DNA from: Cupriavidus necator | GTDB taxonomy: Bacteria > Pseudomonadota > Gammaproteobacteria > Burkholderiales > Burkholderiaceae | Assembly: GCA_022041995.1 (NCBI GenBank) | Contig: CP074390.1 | Coordinates: 744,001 to 808,000 of the forward strand | Length of the DNA: 64,000 bases | Direction of reading: 5' to 3' | Shown: piece by piece, positions 40,886-49,598 of the stretch | Layout of the letters: each line of letters opens with the position of its first letter | How positions within the stretch are numbered: position 1 is the stretch's first letter | Notes under the pieces: model-generated | What the model was told of the DNA's origin: nothing | Database searches by the model: none | Seen by the model: the letters and a program-made list of their open reading frames with translations, nothing else | Translations under genes and position numbers: made by a program

Positions 40886-42250
40886 TCACTTCCTGGCGGG
40901 CGCAGGCGCCGCCGAGGGCGGCACGGCCACGGCCGTCGAAGTCGTATAGGTGCCGGACGCGGCCCCGGGCGTGGCAGCGGGCGCGCCGGAGCCAGCGGTT
41001 GCCGTGGTGGCGGCGCTGGTCGCGGCAGCCGGGCCGGCGGGCACGTCCGCGGGAGCGACCGGCGCAACGGTTCCCGCCTCGGCCGCGCCGCTGCCGGCTG
41101 ACTTGATATAGGCGATCAGCGCCGCGACCTCGTCCTCGCTCACCGGCAACTTCGGCATCACCGGCCCGAAGCCCTTGACCAGCCGCGCATGCGGGTCGGT
41201 GATCTCCTCGTGCAGGAAGACATCGTCCACCTTGGCGCTGCTGCCGTCGGCAAAGGTCTCGGTCTTGCCGTACAGGCCCTTCCAGGTCGGCCCCACGCCC
41301 GGATTGCCGTCGATGCTGTGGCAGCCGACGCAGCCCTTGCTCTGCGCCAGCGCGCGGCCCTTCTCGACGATGCCGGCGTCGCCCGCGGCGCCGGGTGCGG
41401 CAGCGGCCATTGCCGCCGGCGGTGCCGCGGCCTTCGCCAGCGTCATGGCAAAGGTCTGCTGCTTCGCCAGCCATGCCTCGTACGCAGCCGGTTCTTCCAC
41501 CACTACCGTGCCGCGCATGTTGTAGTGCCCCACGCCGCACAGCTGCGCGCACAGGACGTCGAAGCGGCCCGTCTGCGTCGGCGTGAACCAGAACGACGTC
41601 ACCATGCCCGGCACCATGTTCATGCGCGCGCGGAATGGCGGCACATAGAAATCATGCAGCACGTCCTTGGAGCGCAACAGCACCTTGACCGGCTTGTTCA
41701 GCGGCAGGTGCACCTCCGGGCCGATGATCACGATATTGTCCAGGCCGCGCGGATCATCGGGGTCCAGCCCGAGCGGATTCGCGCCGGTGACAAAGCGCGG
41801 ATCGGACGCACCCAGCTGGCCGCTCTTGCCGGGAAAGCGGAAGGCCCAGGACCACTGCTGCCCCACCACTTCCATCACCATCGCGTCGCGCGGCGGGCGC
41901 ACGTAGTCGGCGTAGACGAACAGGCCCGGCGCCAGCAATGCCACCACGCCCAGAGTGGTGCCCCCGATCAGCCACAGCTCAAGCTTGCTGTTCTCCGGGT
42001 GGTAGGACGCGCGGTGGCCGGTGCCGCCATTGGGATGCGGCGCCTCATGCCGGTAGCGCCAGACGATGTAGCCGACAAACAGGTTGATGCCGATGAAGAA
42101 AATGCCAGTGATGACCAGGGTAATGGTCAGCGTGTCGTCCATCTGCTTCCAGTTGGACGCCAGCGGGGTCGCCCACCACGGGCTCAGGAAATGGAAGAGC
42201 ACCGAAGCGACGACCATGACTACGAGTGCGATGGCCAACGCCATATCCAC
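40886..42250 (-). CDS. ctaC: Cytochrome c oxidase subunit II with fused cytochrome c domain
   Basis: This 454-residue protein has two N-terminal membrane segments (about 5-22 and 40-64), a third hydrophobic stretch at about 92-114, then a cupredoxin domain. The CuA ligands are His199, Cys234, Cys238, His242 and Met245 (CAQLCGVGHYNM). A covalent heme c site CVGCH at 307-311 marks a C-terminal cytochrome c domain, so electrons can enter without a separate cytochrome. The last 90 residues are Ala/Thr/Pro-rich and disordered. It is first in the oxidase operon. Confidence 0.92.
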   Translation of the reverse strand: MDMALAIALVVMVVASVLFHFLSPWWATPLASNWKQMDDTLTITLVITGIFFIGINLFVGYIVWRYRHEAPHPNGGTGHRASYHPENSKLELWLIGGTTLGVVALLAPGLFVYADYVRPPRDAMVMEVVGQQWSWAFRFPGKSGQLGASDPRFVTGANPLGLDPDDPRGLDNIVIIGPEVHLPLNKPVKVLLRSKDVLHDFYVPPFRARMNMVPGMVTSFWFTPTQTGRFDVLCAQLCGVGHYNMRGTVVVEEPAAYEAWLAKQQTFAMTLAKAAAPPAAMAAAAPGAAGDAGIVEKGRALAQSKGCVGCHSIDGNPGVGPTWKGLYGKTETFADGSSAKVDDVFLHEEITDPHARLVKGFGPVMPKLPVSEDEVAALIAYIKSAGSGAAEAGTVAPVAPADVPAGPAAATSAATTATAGSGAPAATPGAASGTYTTSTAVAVPPSAAPAPARK

Positions 42251-42508
42251 CCTCCTCCTCGCGCGCGGCGAGGGATGCGCAAGTCACGCAGGTAGACATA
42301 AGACTAGTGCATGCCGTCAGGTCACTGCAAGGCGACATGCCAATGCATTGGTGTCGCACTGCACAAGCGCGCAGCGCGGGAAAAAGCGGCGGCGGGAACC
42401 CTTGATTCCGGCCGCCGCGGGCCTTGCGCGCGTATCCGCCCAGAGGCTGGCGCGCGCAATGCAACCGTCATGTGCGGGCGCTCACAGCGCCCTGCCCCGA
42501 TGCGATTG

Positions 42509-43012
42509 TCAGTGCGATACGTCCTTGCTCTCCAGCTTCCAGTAGCATGCCGCCGCGGTCATTCCGAAGATCAGGTGCCCGATAAACGTATGCCATCCGC
42601 GCACCTCGACAAACCAGTGGAAGGCCCGCGTCATCACATAGAAATTGAAGAAGTACACCACCAGGCCAAACACGGCGCCCGCCAGCATTGCCATGCCCAG
42701 GCTCGAATCCAGCGTGAATGGCGCGATGATGGCCGCCAGGATCATGCCCAGCACGGCACCCAGCACGAAATGGATCACCAGCGCCGCGGCCACGGTGCCG
42801 ACGGTGAACGTTGCGCTCTGCAGCACACTCTGGCCCATCAGAATCCCCGCGATCATGCGCGTCGCGACCCACGGGTTCACGCCCGACACCATCGACGACC
42901 AGAACAGCTCCAGCACCAGCAGCAACGCCCCGGCCGCCAGCCCCGAGACCGCTGCCGCGGTCCAGTCCGGCTGCCGCCGCACGTAGTGGTGCGATTGCAT
43001 GTGAAGTTCCAT
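42509..43012 (-). CDS. Small integral membrane protein, unknown function
   Basis: The ATG at 43012 directly follows GGAGGTGGCT; the upstream open frame is rejected. The 167-residue protein has four hydrophobic segments (AAAVSGLAAGALLLVLELFW; TVAAALVIHFVLGAVLGMIL; GMAMLAGAVFGLVVYFFNF; FIGHLIFGMTAAACYW). No family name is recalled. It sits upstream of the oxidase operon on the same strand with 258 bp between, so an accessory role in respiration is possible but unproven. Confidence 0.72.
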   Translation of the reverse strand: MELHMQSHHYVRRQPDWTAAAVSGLAAGALLLVLELFWSSMVSGVNPWVATRMIAGILMGQSVLQSATFTVGTVAAALVIHFVLGAVLGMILAAIIAPFTLDSSLGMAMLAGAVFGLVVYFFNFYVMTRAFHWFVEVRGWHTFIGHLIFGMTAAACYWKLESKDVSH

Positions 43013-43294
43013 AGCCACCTCCGTCTCTCTCGGTCCGCGGGGCATTGGACTTAAATGGGAACGGGGCCCCGCGTCTCTGATCAGCATAGGACACGTGTTT
43101 CCCGCTTCGGGGTTCGCATGGCGAAAAACGTGAGGCATGCGTACGCAGCGCAACACCTGAAGGCCCTATGTGCACGCATCAGTACCTGGGTGGCATCCGC
43201 ATCGCCCCGGTTCGGGACAATCCCGATGCACGCAGCCATGCATCGGGCACACACTGCCTATACTGGAATCACAAAAGAGAGACAGGAGACCGCC

Positions 43295-43474
43295 ATGCAC
43301 TTCAACGCGCATGATCTTGTATTCCTGATTCCGATGGCGCTGGTAGGCGTGATCGCCATGGGTTCGATCCCGGTGACCGCCAAATTCCTGCGCATCAGTT
43401 GCCGGACCCTGGGCGCCCTGATCGGCGCACTGGTTGCGGTGTTGGTGCTAGAGGCATTACCGCTGCTGATCTGA
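43295..43474 (+). CDS. 59-residue membrane peptide
   Basis: The ATG at 43295 has AGGAGAC in front. Two hydrophobic segments (LVFLIPMALVGVIAMGSIP and LGALIGALVAVLVLEALPLL) give a helical hairpin. It lies divergent from the membrane protein at 42509 and 43 bp before another tiny membrane gene, suggesting a small two-gene transcript. Function unknown. Confidence 0.6.
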   Translation: MHFNAHDLVFLIPMALVGVIAMGSIPVTAKFLRISCRTLGALIGALVAVLVLEALPLLI

Positions 43475-43517
43475 CCCCCAGAGGTCGGACAGACGGTTTT
43501 TCGGGAGGAGGGCCGTT

Positions 43518-43682
43518 ATGTCGATCGGCCTGCTCGCTGCCGTCATGGCTGCGCTGCTGTTCATTACCGTGTTGCGGGCCATCTGGCGCTGCAGCCATCC
43601 GTACCGGATGCGCTACCGGCGCTGCGCTGCACAACGGCAACGCGCGGGGCTGTGCCGGCATACGCTGCGACGGCACGGCTAG
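43518..43682 (+). CDS. 54-residue membrane-anchored basic peptide
   Basis: The ATG at 43518 follows GGGAGGAG. The product begins MSIGLLAAVMAALLFITVLR, one transmembrane helix, then an Arg/Cys/His-rich cytoplasmic tail ending RRHG. Three CxH/RC-type cysteines are in the tail. It follows the 59-residue gene closely. No family is known to me. Confidence 0.5.
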   Translation: MSIGLLAAVMAALLFITVLRAIWRCSHPYRMRYRRCAAQRQRAGLCRHTLRRHG

Positions 43683-43716
43683 CAGCAACAAGGCACGCGA
43701 ACCGGGCAACAGCCCG

Positions 43717-44745
43717 TCACGCCGTCGGCACGCGCAACGCCGCCAGCGGCGCGTTCACTGACTCCCCCAGCCGCTCCATCAGCGAATAGCGCGCCACGTA
43801 GTGCCGGAAGTGTTCGAGGAACGCCGCCTCGGCCGGCGTCTGGCGCCGCTCCGGATTCCACAGCAGGTACATGTCGATATCGGCCACGCCTTCTTCGGGC
43901 GGCAGGCGCCACAGCCGTTGCTGGGCGACATCGTCGGCCACGATGTGTTCCGGCAGGCAGCCAATGCCATAGCCCGCGAACACCAGCCGCCGGATTTCAT
44001 CGAGGCTGGGCGAGGTCGCGACGATGCGGCCCGAAAAACCGTGCTGGTCACGGAATACGGCCAATGGCGCCAGCACGTCGCCAAGCTGGTCGCTGCTGAA
44101 CGACACGAAGTTCTCGGCCAGCAGGTCGGCAATGGCCAGCCCGGTGCGCCCGAACAGCCGGTGATGGCGCCCGCAGAAGATGGCGTAGCGCTGGCGCAGG
44201 AAGAGCATGTGCTCAAGCCCGTCGCCCGACTGCCGGCCCGACTGCCGGTACAGGCTCAGGCCCACGCCGGCAGCCTTCTGCGCAAGAGCGTCTGCGATCT
44301 CGGTGCTGCGCATCACGTCCACCTGCAGCGTGACGCGCGGATGCTGCCGATGGAACGCCGCCAGGCATTCGTCATAGACGCCGGAATGGATCCGGCTCAC
44401 GGTCAGCAGCCGCAGCAGGCCGCTAACTTCATCCTGCTGCTCCGCCAGTTCAGCCCCCAGCCGCGCCACGCTGCCATAGACATCGGTGGCGATGCGCAGC
44501 ACCTCTTCGCCGGCCCGGGTCAGGCGGAAATTGCTGCCGCGCCGCTCGATCAGCGTGTGTCCCAGATGCTCTTCGAGCCGGCGCAAGGCCAGGCTCACCG
44601 CCGGCTGGGTGATATGCAGCCGCACCGCGGCACGGCTCAGGCTGCGCTCGTGGACGATGGTCAGAAAGGTGCGCAGCAGGTTCCAGTCGAGCCGGTCGGT
44701 CAGCAGGGCCCGGTCCAGCGCAGAACGCTCCATCCCGCCCCCCAT
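43717..44745 (-). CDS. LysR-type transcriptional regulator
   Basis: This 342-residue LysR protein has its winged HTH at about residues 19-78 (WNLLRTFLTIVHERSLSRAA; LHITQPAVSLALRRLEEHLG; GSNFRLTRAGEEVL), then a type 2 periplasmic-binding-like effector domain. It is divergent from the MHS permease gene, the classic arrangement for a regulator of that operon (permease, acetylpolyamine amidohydrolase, M20 amidohydrolase). A start at the second Met (44733) is also possible. It probably responds to the imported substrate. Confidence 0.85.
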   Translation of the reverse strand: MGGGMERSALDRALLTDRLDWNLLRTFLTIVHERSLSRAAVRLHITQPAVSLALRRLEEHLGHTLIERRGSNFRLTRAGEEVLRIATDVYGSVARLGAELAEQQDEVSGLLRLLTVSRIHSGVYDECLAAFHRQHPRVTLQVDVMRSTEIADALAQKAAGVGLSLYRQSGRQSGDGLEHMLFLRQRYAIFCGRHHRLFGRTGLAIADLLAENFVSFSSDQLGDVLAPLAVFRDQHGFSGRIVATSPSLDEIRRLVFAGYGIGCLPEHIVADDVAQQRLWRLPPEEGVADIDMYLLWNPERRQTPAEAAFLEHFRHYVARYSLMERLGESVNAPLAALRVPTA

Positions 44746-44865
44746 ATAAATTCAGATTATGTGAAAAATAAATATTAGAAATTTGACTGATGTTTGTCAA
44801 CGGGCGATAACTGCTCCCACAGCTGCCCCTGATGCAGCGGCACAAACATAGTGAGGAGCCAGTCC
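44746..44865. promoter_or_regulatory. Divergent LysR/permease promoter region
   Basis: The 120-bp gap is AT-rich at 44750-44800, with several T-N11-A candidates for LysR binding (for example around 44757-44800). No single operator can be fixed by eye. Confidence 0.45.
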
Positions 44866-46176
44866 ATGCAAGTGTCCCCTTCCGGCACGCGCCAGCCCGT
44901 GCGCGCCGCCACGGCCGCCTTTGTCGGCACCATGATCGAGTGGTACGACTTCTACATCTACGCCACCGCCGCCGCGCTGGTGTTCGGCCCCTTGTTCTTT
45001 CCCGGCGGCGATCCCTTCCTGAGCACGCTGGCATCATTCGGCACCTTCGCGGTCGGCTTCTTTGCCCGTCCGCTCGGCGGCATCGTGTTCGGCCACTGGG
45101 GCGACCGCATCGGCCGCAAGAAGGCGCTGATGGTCACGCTCATGATGATGGGCGTGGCCACCATCGGCATCGGCCTGCTGCCGACCTACGCCACCGCGGG
45201 CGCCATCGCGCCGGTGCTGCTGGTGCTGCTGCGCGTGGTGCAGGGCATCGCCGTGGGCGGCGAATGGGGCGGTGCGGTGCTGATGGCGGGCGAGCACGCC
45301 CCCAGGGGCCGCCGCACCTTCTTCGCTTCGTTCGCGCAGCTCGGCAGCCCGGCCGGCCTGATCCTGTCGCTGCTGGCTTTCCGCGCGGTGACGTCGATGG
45401 AGCACGACGTGTTCATGGACTGGGGCTGGCGCCTGCCATTCCTGGCCAGCGCGGCGCTGCTGCTGGTGGGCGTGGCGATCCGGCTGGGCGTGAATGAATC
45501 GCCCGAGTTCGCGCAGGTGCAGGCGCAGCGCAAGACCGCCAAGCTCCCGATTGCCGAAGTCTGGCGCACGGCCCGCGTGCCGGTGCTGCTGTGCATCGGC
45601 GCCAATACCATCGGCATTGCGGGGGTGTACTTCACCAACACCTTCATGATTGCCTACACCACGCAATACCTGTCGCTGTCCAGGACGCTGATTCTCGACT
45701 GCCTGTTCGCCGTCGCCATCATCCAGTTCCTGGCGCAGCCGCTGGCCGCCTGGCTGGCAGAGAAGCTTGGCGGCGCGCGCTTCCTCAAGCTGGCTGCGCT
45801 GCTGGCCATGGCTTCACCCTATCCGATGTTCCTGCTGGTGCAGACGCGCCAGGCGCCGGCCATCGTGCTCGGCATCGCGCTGGCGGTGGTGTGCATGGCG
45901 AGCTTCTATTCGGTGATCGCGGGCTTTGTCAGCGGTGTCTTCGAAACGCGCGTGCGCTACTCGGCGATCTCGTTGTCCTACCAGGTCTGCGGCGCGGTGG
46001 CGGGCGGGCTGACACCGCTGGTGGGGACCATCCTCGCGCAGCGCTTCCAGGGCCAATGGTGGCCGCTGGCGGTGTTCTACACCTTGCTGGCCGGCGTGTC
46101 GCTGCTGTGCATTGCCTGTATCGATGCACGCCAGCGCCAGCAACAACAACCCGCCGCGCAAGCCGCGCAGGCCTGA
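44866..46176 (+). CDS. MHS-family MFS permease (metabolite:H+ symporter)
   Basis: The ATG at 44866 follows GAGGAG. The 436-residue protein has 12 hydrophobic segments, beginning TAAFVGTMIEWYDFYIYATAA, the hallmark of the ProP/ShiA/KgtP (MHS) branch. MFS motif A is GHWGDRIGRKKAL, and RVVQGIAVGGEWGGAVL is in TM4-5. It imports an organic acid, betaine or amine with protons. It leads an operon with two hydrolases, suggesting uptake of an acylated amine or amide. Confidence 0.87.
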   Translation: MQVSPSGTRQPVRAATAAFVGTMIEWYDFYIYATAAALVFGPLFFPGGDPFLSTLASFGTFAVGFFARPLGGIVFGHWGDRIGRKKALMVTLMMMGVATIGIGLLPTYATAGAIAPVLLVLLRVVQGIAVGGEWGGAVLMAGEHAPRGRRTFFASFAQLGSPAGLILSLLAFRAVTSMEHDVFMDWGWRLPFLASAALLLVGVAIRLGVNESPEFAQVQAQRKTAKLPIAEVWRTARVPVLLCIGANTIGIAGVYFTNTFMIAYTTQYLSLSRTLILDCLFAVAIIQFLAQPLAAWLAEKLGGARFLKLAALLAMASPYPMFLLVQTRQAPAIVLGIALAVVCMASFYSVIAGFVSGVFETRVRYSAISLSYQVCGAVAGGLTPLVGTILAQRFQGQWWPLAVFYTLLAGVSLLCIACIDARQRQQQQPAAQAAQA

Positions 46177-46202
46177 CGGCTTTCCACAGAGGTTGCAAAC
46201 CC

Positions 46203-47233
46203 ATGCTGACGTTTTTCCATCCCGAGCAATTGCTGCACCATCCGCAGAGCTACTACTCGCGCGGCAAGATGCGCTCGCCGCAGGAGCTGCCCGCGCGGGC
46301 GCAGCGGCTGGTCCAGGCGGCAGAAGCGCTTGGCTTCGCGCTCCACGCCCCGCTGACCACGGCCTCGCACCGCTTGCCGCCGTGCACGACCATCCTTACC
46401 TGCAGTTCCTGCAGGACGCCCATGCCAGCTGGCGCGAGCTGCCTGAGGACTGGGGCGACGAGGTCATGTCCAACATCTTCGTGCGCGAGCCCAACGCCTT
46501 GCGCGGCGTGCTGGCGCAGGCCGCGCGCTATCTCGCCGACGGCAGTTGCCCGGTGGGCCTGAACACCTGGCGCTCGGCCTACTGGTCGGCGCAGAGCGCG
46601 GTGGCCGGCGCCGGGGCGCTGCTGGACGGCGAACGCCGCGCCTATGCCTTATGCCGGCCGCCGGGCCATCATGCGCGGCGCGGCGCGGCGGGCGGCTTCT
46701 GCTACCTGAACAATGCCGCGATCGCCGCCCAGGCCCTGCGCGCGCGCTTTGGCCGCGTGGCCATCCTCGACACCGACATGCACCACGGCCAGGGCATCCA
46801 GGAGATCTTCTACGACCGGGCCGACGTGCTCTACGTATCGATCCACGGCGACCCGACCAACTTCTATCCGGTGGTCGCGGGCTTCGACGATGAGCACGGC
46901 CGCGGCGCGGGCGCCGGCCACAACCTCAACCTGCCGATGCCGCACCGTTCGCCCGAGTCCGTCTTCTTCGACAAGCTGGACCAGGCGCGCGGCGCCGTCG
47001 AACGCTTCCAGGCAGACGCGCTGGTGCTGTCGCTCGGCTTCGACATCTACCGCGAGGATCCGCAGTCGCTGGTGGACGTGTCCACCGAAGGCTTCGGCCG
47101 CCTCGGCCGCGCGGTTGCCGCACTGGGCCTGCCCACGCTGATCGTGCAGGAAGGCGGGTATCACCTCGATTCGCTCGCCGCCAATGCAAAGGCATTCTTC
47201 GGCGGCGTCCAACAGTCAGGAACGGGCGCATGA
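46203..47233 (+). pseudogene. Acetylpolyamine amidohydrolase / HDAC-like, one frameshift
   Basis: Translation starts at 46203 (MLTFFHPEQLLHHPQSYYSR). It shifts frame near 46344, where CACGCCCCGCTGACC would need one more C to read HAPADHGLAPLAAVHDHPYL, and then stays open to 47233. Restored length is 343 residues, that of acetylpolyamine amidohydrolases. The HDAC-fold residues are present: PPGHHARR, GGFCYLNNAAIAA, DTDMHHGQG (zinc Asp/His), SIHGDPTNFYP and LGFDIYREDP (zinc Asp). It should remove acetyl groups from polyamines or related amides. Its stop overlaps the next gene's start by 4 bp. Confidence 0.82.
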
Positions 47234-48471
47234 ACGCAATCACGATCAATGGTGAACGCCTGTGGCAAGCGCTGATGGAACTGGCGCAGATCGGCGCCAC
47301 GCCCAAGGGCGGCAATGCGCGCCTGGCCCTGACCGCGCTGGACGGGCAGGCGCGCGACCTCGTCACCGGCTGGATGCGAGATGCCGGCCTGACGGTGCGC
47401 ATCGACCGCGTGGGCAACATCTTCGGGCGCCGGGCGGGCCGCAACGACGCGCTCGCCCCGGTCACGACCGGCAGCCATATCGACACCCAGCCCACCGGCG
47501 GCAAGTTCGACGGATGCTATGGCGTCATGGCCGGGCTGGAAGTCATGCGCACGCTCAACCAGCACGGCGTGACCACCGAGGCGCCGCTGGAACTGGCAAT
47601 CTGGACCAATGAGGAAGGCGCGCGCTTTGTGCCGGTGATGATGGGATCGGGCGTGTTCGCCGGCGTTTTCCCGGAAGCCACCGCGTTGACGGCAACGGAC
47701 AACGCCGGCAAGTCCGTTGCCGGCGAACTCGCGGCGATCGGCTATGCGGGCACCGCGCCGGTCGGCCACAAGGTTGGCGCGTACTTCGAGGCGCATATCG
47801 AACAAGGCCCGATCCTCGAGGCCGAGGACAAGGTCATCGGCGTGGTGACAGGGTCGCTTGGCCTGCGCTGGTATGACGTCACGGTGACGGGCATGGAGGC
47901 GCATACCGGCCCCACCCCCATGCCGCTGCGCCGGGACGCCCTGCATGGCGCGTCGTTCCTGTTTCAGGAAGTGACGAAGATCGCGAACGACTTTGCCCCC
48001 GATGGCCGGGGCACGGTCGGGGTGGTCAATGTCCACCCGTCTTCACGCAACGTCATCCCCGGGCGAGTGCAATTCAGCGTCGACCTTCGCCATCTCGATG
48101 GCGGCCAGCTTGACCGGATGGAAGCAAGGCTGCGCGCAGCGTGCGCGGCGCTGGCCAGCGGCAGCACGACAGGTGCCGCGCTGGCGGTGGAAGTCGAAGC
48201 GATCCAGCGGTTCGAGCCGACCCCGTTCGCGCCCGAGCTTGTGGCGCATGTCCGGCAGGCGGCCGTGGCGCGCGGCTACACGCATTGCGATATCGTCACC
48301 GGCGCGGGCCACGACGCGGTCTACCTGGCCAGGGTGGCGCCGGCGGCGATGATCTTCGTGCCGTGCAAGGACGGCATCAGCCATAACGAGGTCGAGGACG
48401 CCAGGCCCGAGCATCTCGAGGCGGGCGCCAATGTGCTGCTTGCCGCCATGCTGGCGCAAGCCCAGGGCTGA
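47230..48471 (+). CDS. Zn-dependent amidohydrolase, M20 (N-carbamoyl-amino-acid hydrolase type)
   Basis: This 413-residue protein of the HyuC/AllC/beta-ureidopropionase group has metal ligands in TTGSHIDTQPTGGKFDG (His, Asp), WTNEEGARF (Glu), HIEQGP (His) and GISHNEVEDA (final His). These enzymes cleave N-carbamoyl amino acids, allantoate or related ureides. It is translationally coupled to the acetylpolyamine amidohydrolase gene (ATGA overlap), so the two may act in sequence on one imported compound. No signal peptide. Confidence 0.87.
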   Translation: MNAITINGERLWQALMELAQIGATPKGGNARLALTALDGQARDLVTGWMRDAGLTVRIDRVGNIFGRRAGRNDALAPVTTGSHIDTQPTGGKFDGCYGVMAGLEVMRTLNQHGVTTEAPLELAIWTNEEGARFVPVMMGSGVFAGVFPEATALTATDNAGKSVAGELAAIGYAGTAPVGHKVGAYFEAHIEQGPILEAEDKVIGVVTGSLGLRWYDVTVTGMEAHTGPTPMPLRRDALHGASFLFQEVTKIANDFAPDGRGTVGVVNVHPSSRNVIPGRVQFSVDLRHLDGGQLDRMEARLRAACAALASGSTTGAALAVEVEAIQRFEPTPFAPELVAHVRQAAVARGYTHCDIVTGAGHDAVYLARVAPAAMIFVPCKDGISHNEVEDARPEHLEAGANVLLAAMLAQAQG

Positions 48472-48505
48472 GCCTGCAAGGATCAGCCGGACCGTGCCTG
48501 CGGCG

Positions 48506-48703
48506 TTACAGCTCGATCATGGCGAATTCAGCCTTGCCGACGTCGCATTCCGGGCAGCGCCAGTCCTCGGGGATGTCTTCCCAGCGCGTGCCGGGGGCGA
48601 TGCCGTCTTCCGGCCAGCCCAGTTCTTCATCGTAGACCCAGCCGCAGATCACGCACACCCAGGTCTTGTAGGCGACGGCGGCTTCCATTTGATCCTGCTG
48701 CAA
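48506..48703 (-). CDS. rubA: Rubredoxin
   Basis: A TTG start at 48703 has AGGAG at 6-7 bases; an internal ATG at 48688 is an alternative. The 65-residue protein carries the two Cys-x2-Cys iron knuckles (CVICGWVYDEELGWPEDGI and CPECDVGKAEF) and a typical length. It is a small one-electron carrier of the cytoplasm, often serving alkane or other monooxygenases. It is convergent with the M20 gene. No hydroxylase partner is in the window. Confidence 0.92.
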   Translation of the reverse strand: MQQDQMEAAVAYKTWVCVICGWVYDEELGWPEDGIAPGTRWEDIPEDWRCPECDVGKAEFAMIEL

Positions 48704-49011
48704 AACACACTCCTGAATCGGCTATAGAACGGATTGTCCGGGCCGAATCATACCGGTTTTCGTGGCCTTGCTTGCTGCGCCGCCGCGCGGTACGCCGCCG
48801 GCCAGTCAGCCCGAGAATCGTTCACGAGCAGGAAATCCGCCCTGAGCGGGTGCATCCCGAATCCACCGCATATTTTCTTCAGTCGTTATTTCCGGTTTGC
48901 GAGCAAATGTATGGTCGCTGTTTTGCGCCGGGGTCGCCTTTGCGCCGCCGCAGGCGTCTCTCAAAAACGGGGCCTATTAAGAAGTACCTAATACAGCACT
49001 TAATATTGCCA
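48704..49011. other. Intergenic and leader region of the broken receptor gene
   Basis: The sequence becomes markedly AT-richer at 48960-49060. The receptor frame is open upstream to 48772 with no recognisable signal peptide. No iron-box could be confirmed by eye. Confidence 0.4.
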
Positions 49012-49598
49012 ATGGCTCTTAATCCATACATTGACCCAAGATCTGAATTGTCTGTGTCGGCAACACAGCAGGCCGCCACGCTGCCGGCAGTGGTGGTCAA
49101 CGGCGAGGCCTCCCGCGGCGATTTCAACGCCGGCAAGGGGTCGCTGAGCAAGCTGCCCGCCGACCTGCGGGACGTGCCGCAATCGGTCACCGTGGTGAAC
49201 AAGGCGCTGATGGAATCGCAAGGCGTCAGCTCGCTGGCCGATGCGCTGCGCAACGTGCCGGGTATCACTATCGGCGGTGCCGAAGGCGGCCAGATCGGCA
49301 ACAACATCAACCTGAACGGCTTCTCGGCGCGGACCGACATTTACCTGGACGGCTTCCGCGACCGCGGCCAGTACTATCGCGATACCTTCGCGCTCGAGCA
49401 GGTCGAGGTGCTGATGGGGCCGTCGTCGATGCTGTTCGGCCGCGGCTCCACCGGCGGCGTGATCAACCAGGTCAGCAAGAAGCCGACGCTGAAGGCCGCC
49501 ACCGAGGTGACCGGCTCGGTCACCACCAACGGCCTGGTGCGCGCCACCGCCGACTACAACACGCCCACGGGCGATACCTCGGCGTTCCGCATCTCGGC
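49012..49598 (+). pseudogene. TonB-dependent siderophore receptor, 5' fragment
   Basis: From the ATG at 49012 about 190 residues of a TonB-dependent receptor are encoded. They cover the plug domain entry (LPAVVVNGEAS; LSKLPADLRDVPQSVTVVN; NVPGITIGGAEGGQIGNNIN; LDGFRDRGQYYRDTFALEQV; GPSSMLFGRGSTGGVINQVS) and the first barrel strands (RATADYNTPTGDTSAFRIS). The barrel of some 500 residues is missing and the frame runs into piuC sequence at about 49595. The N-terminus lacks a clear signal peptide and uses AT-rich codons (CTA, ATA, TTA) foreign to its neighbours. It is non-functional as a receptor. Confidence 0.8.
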
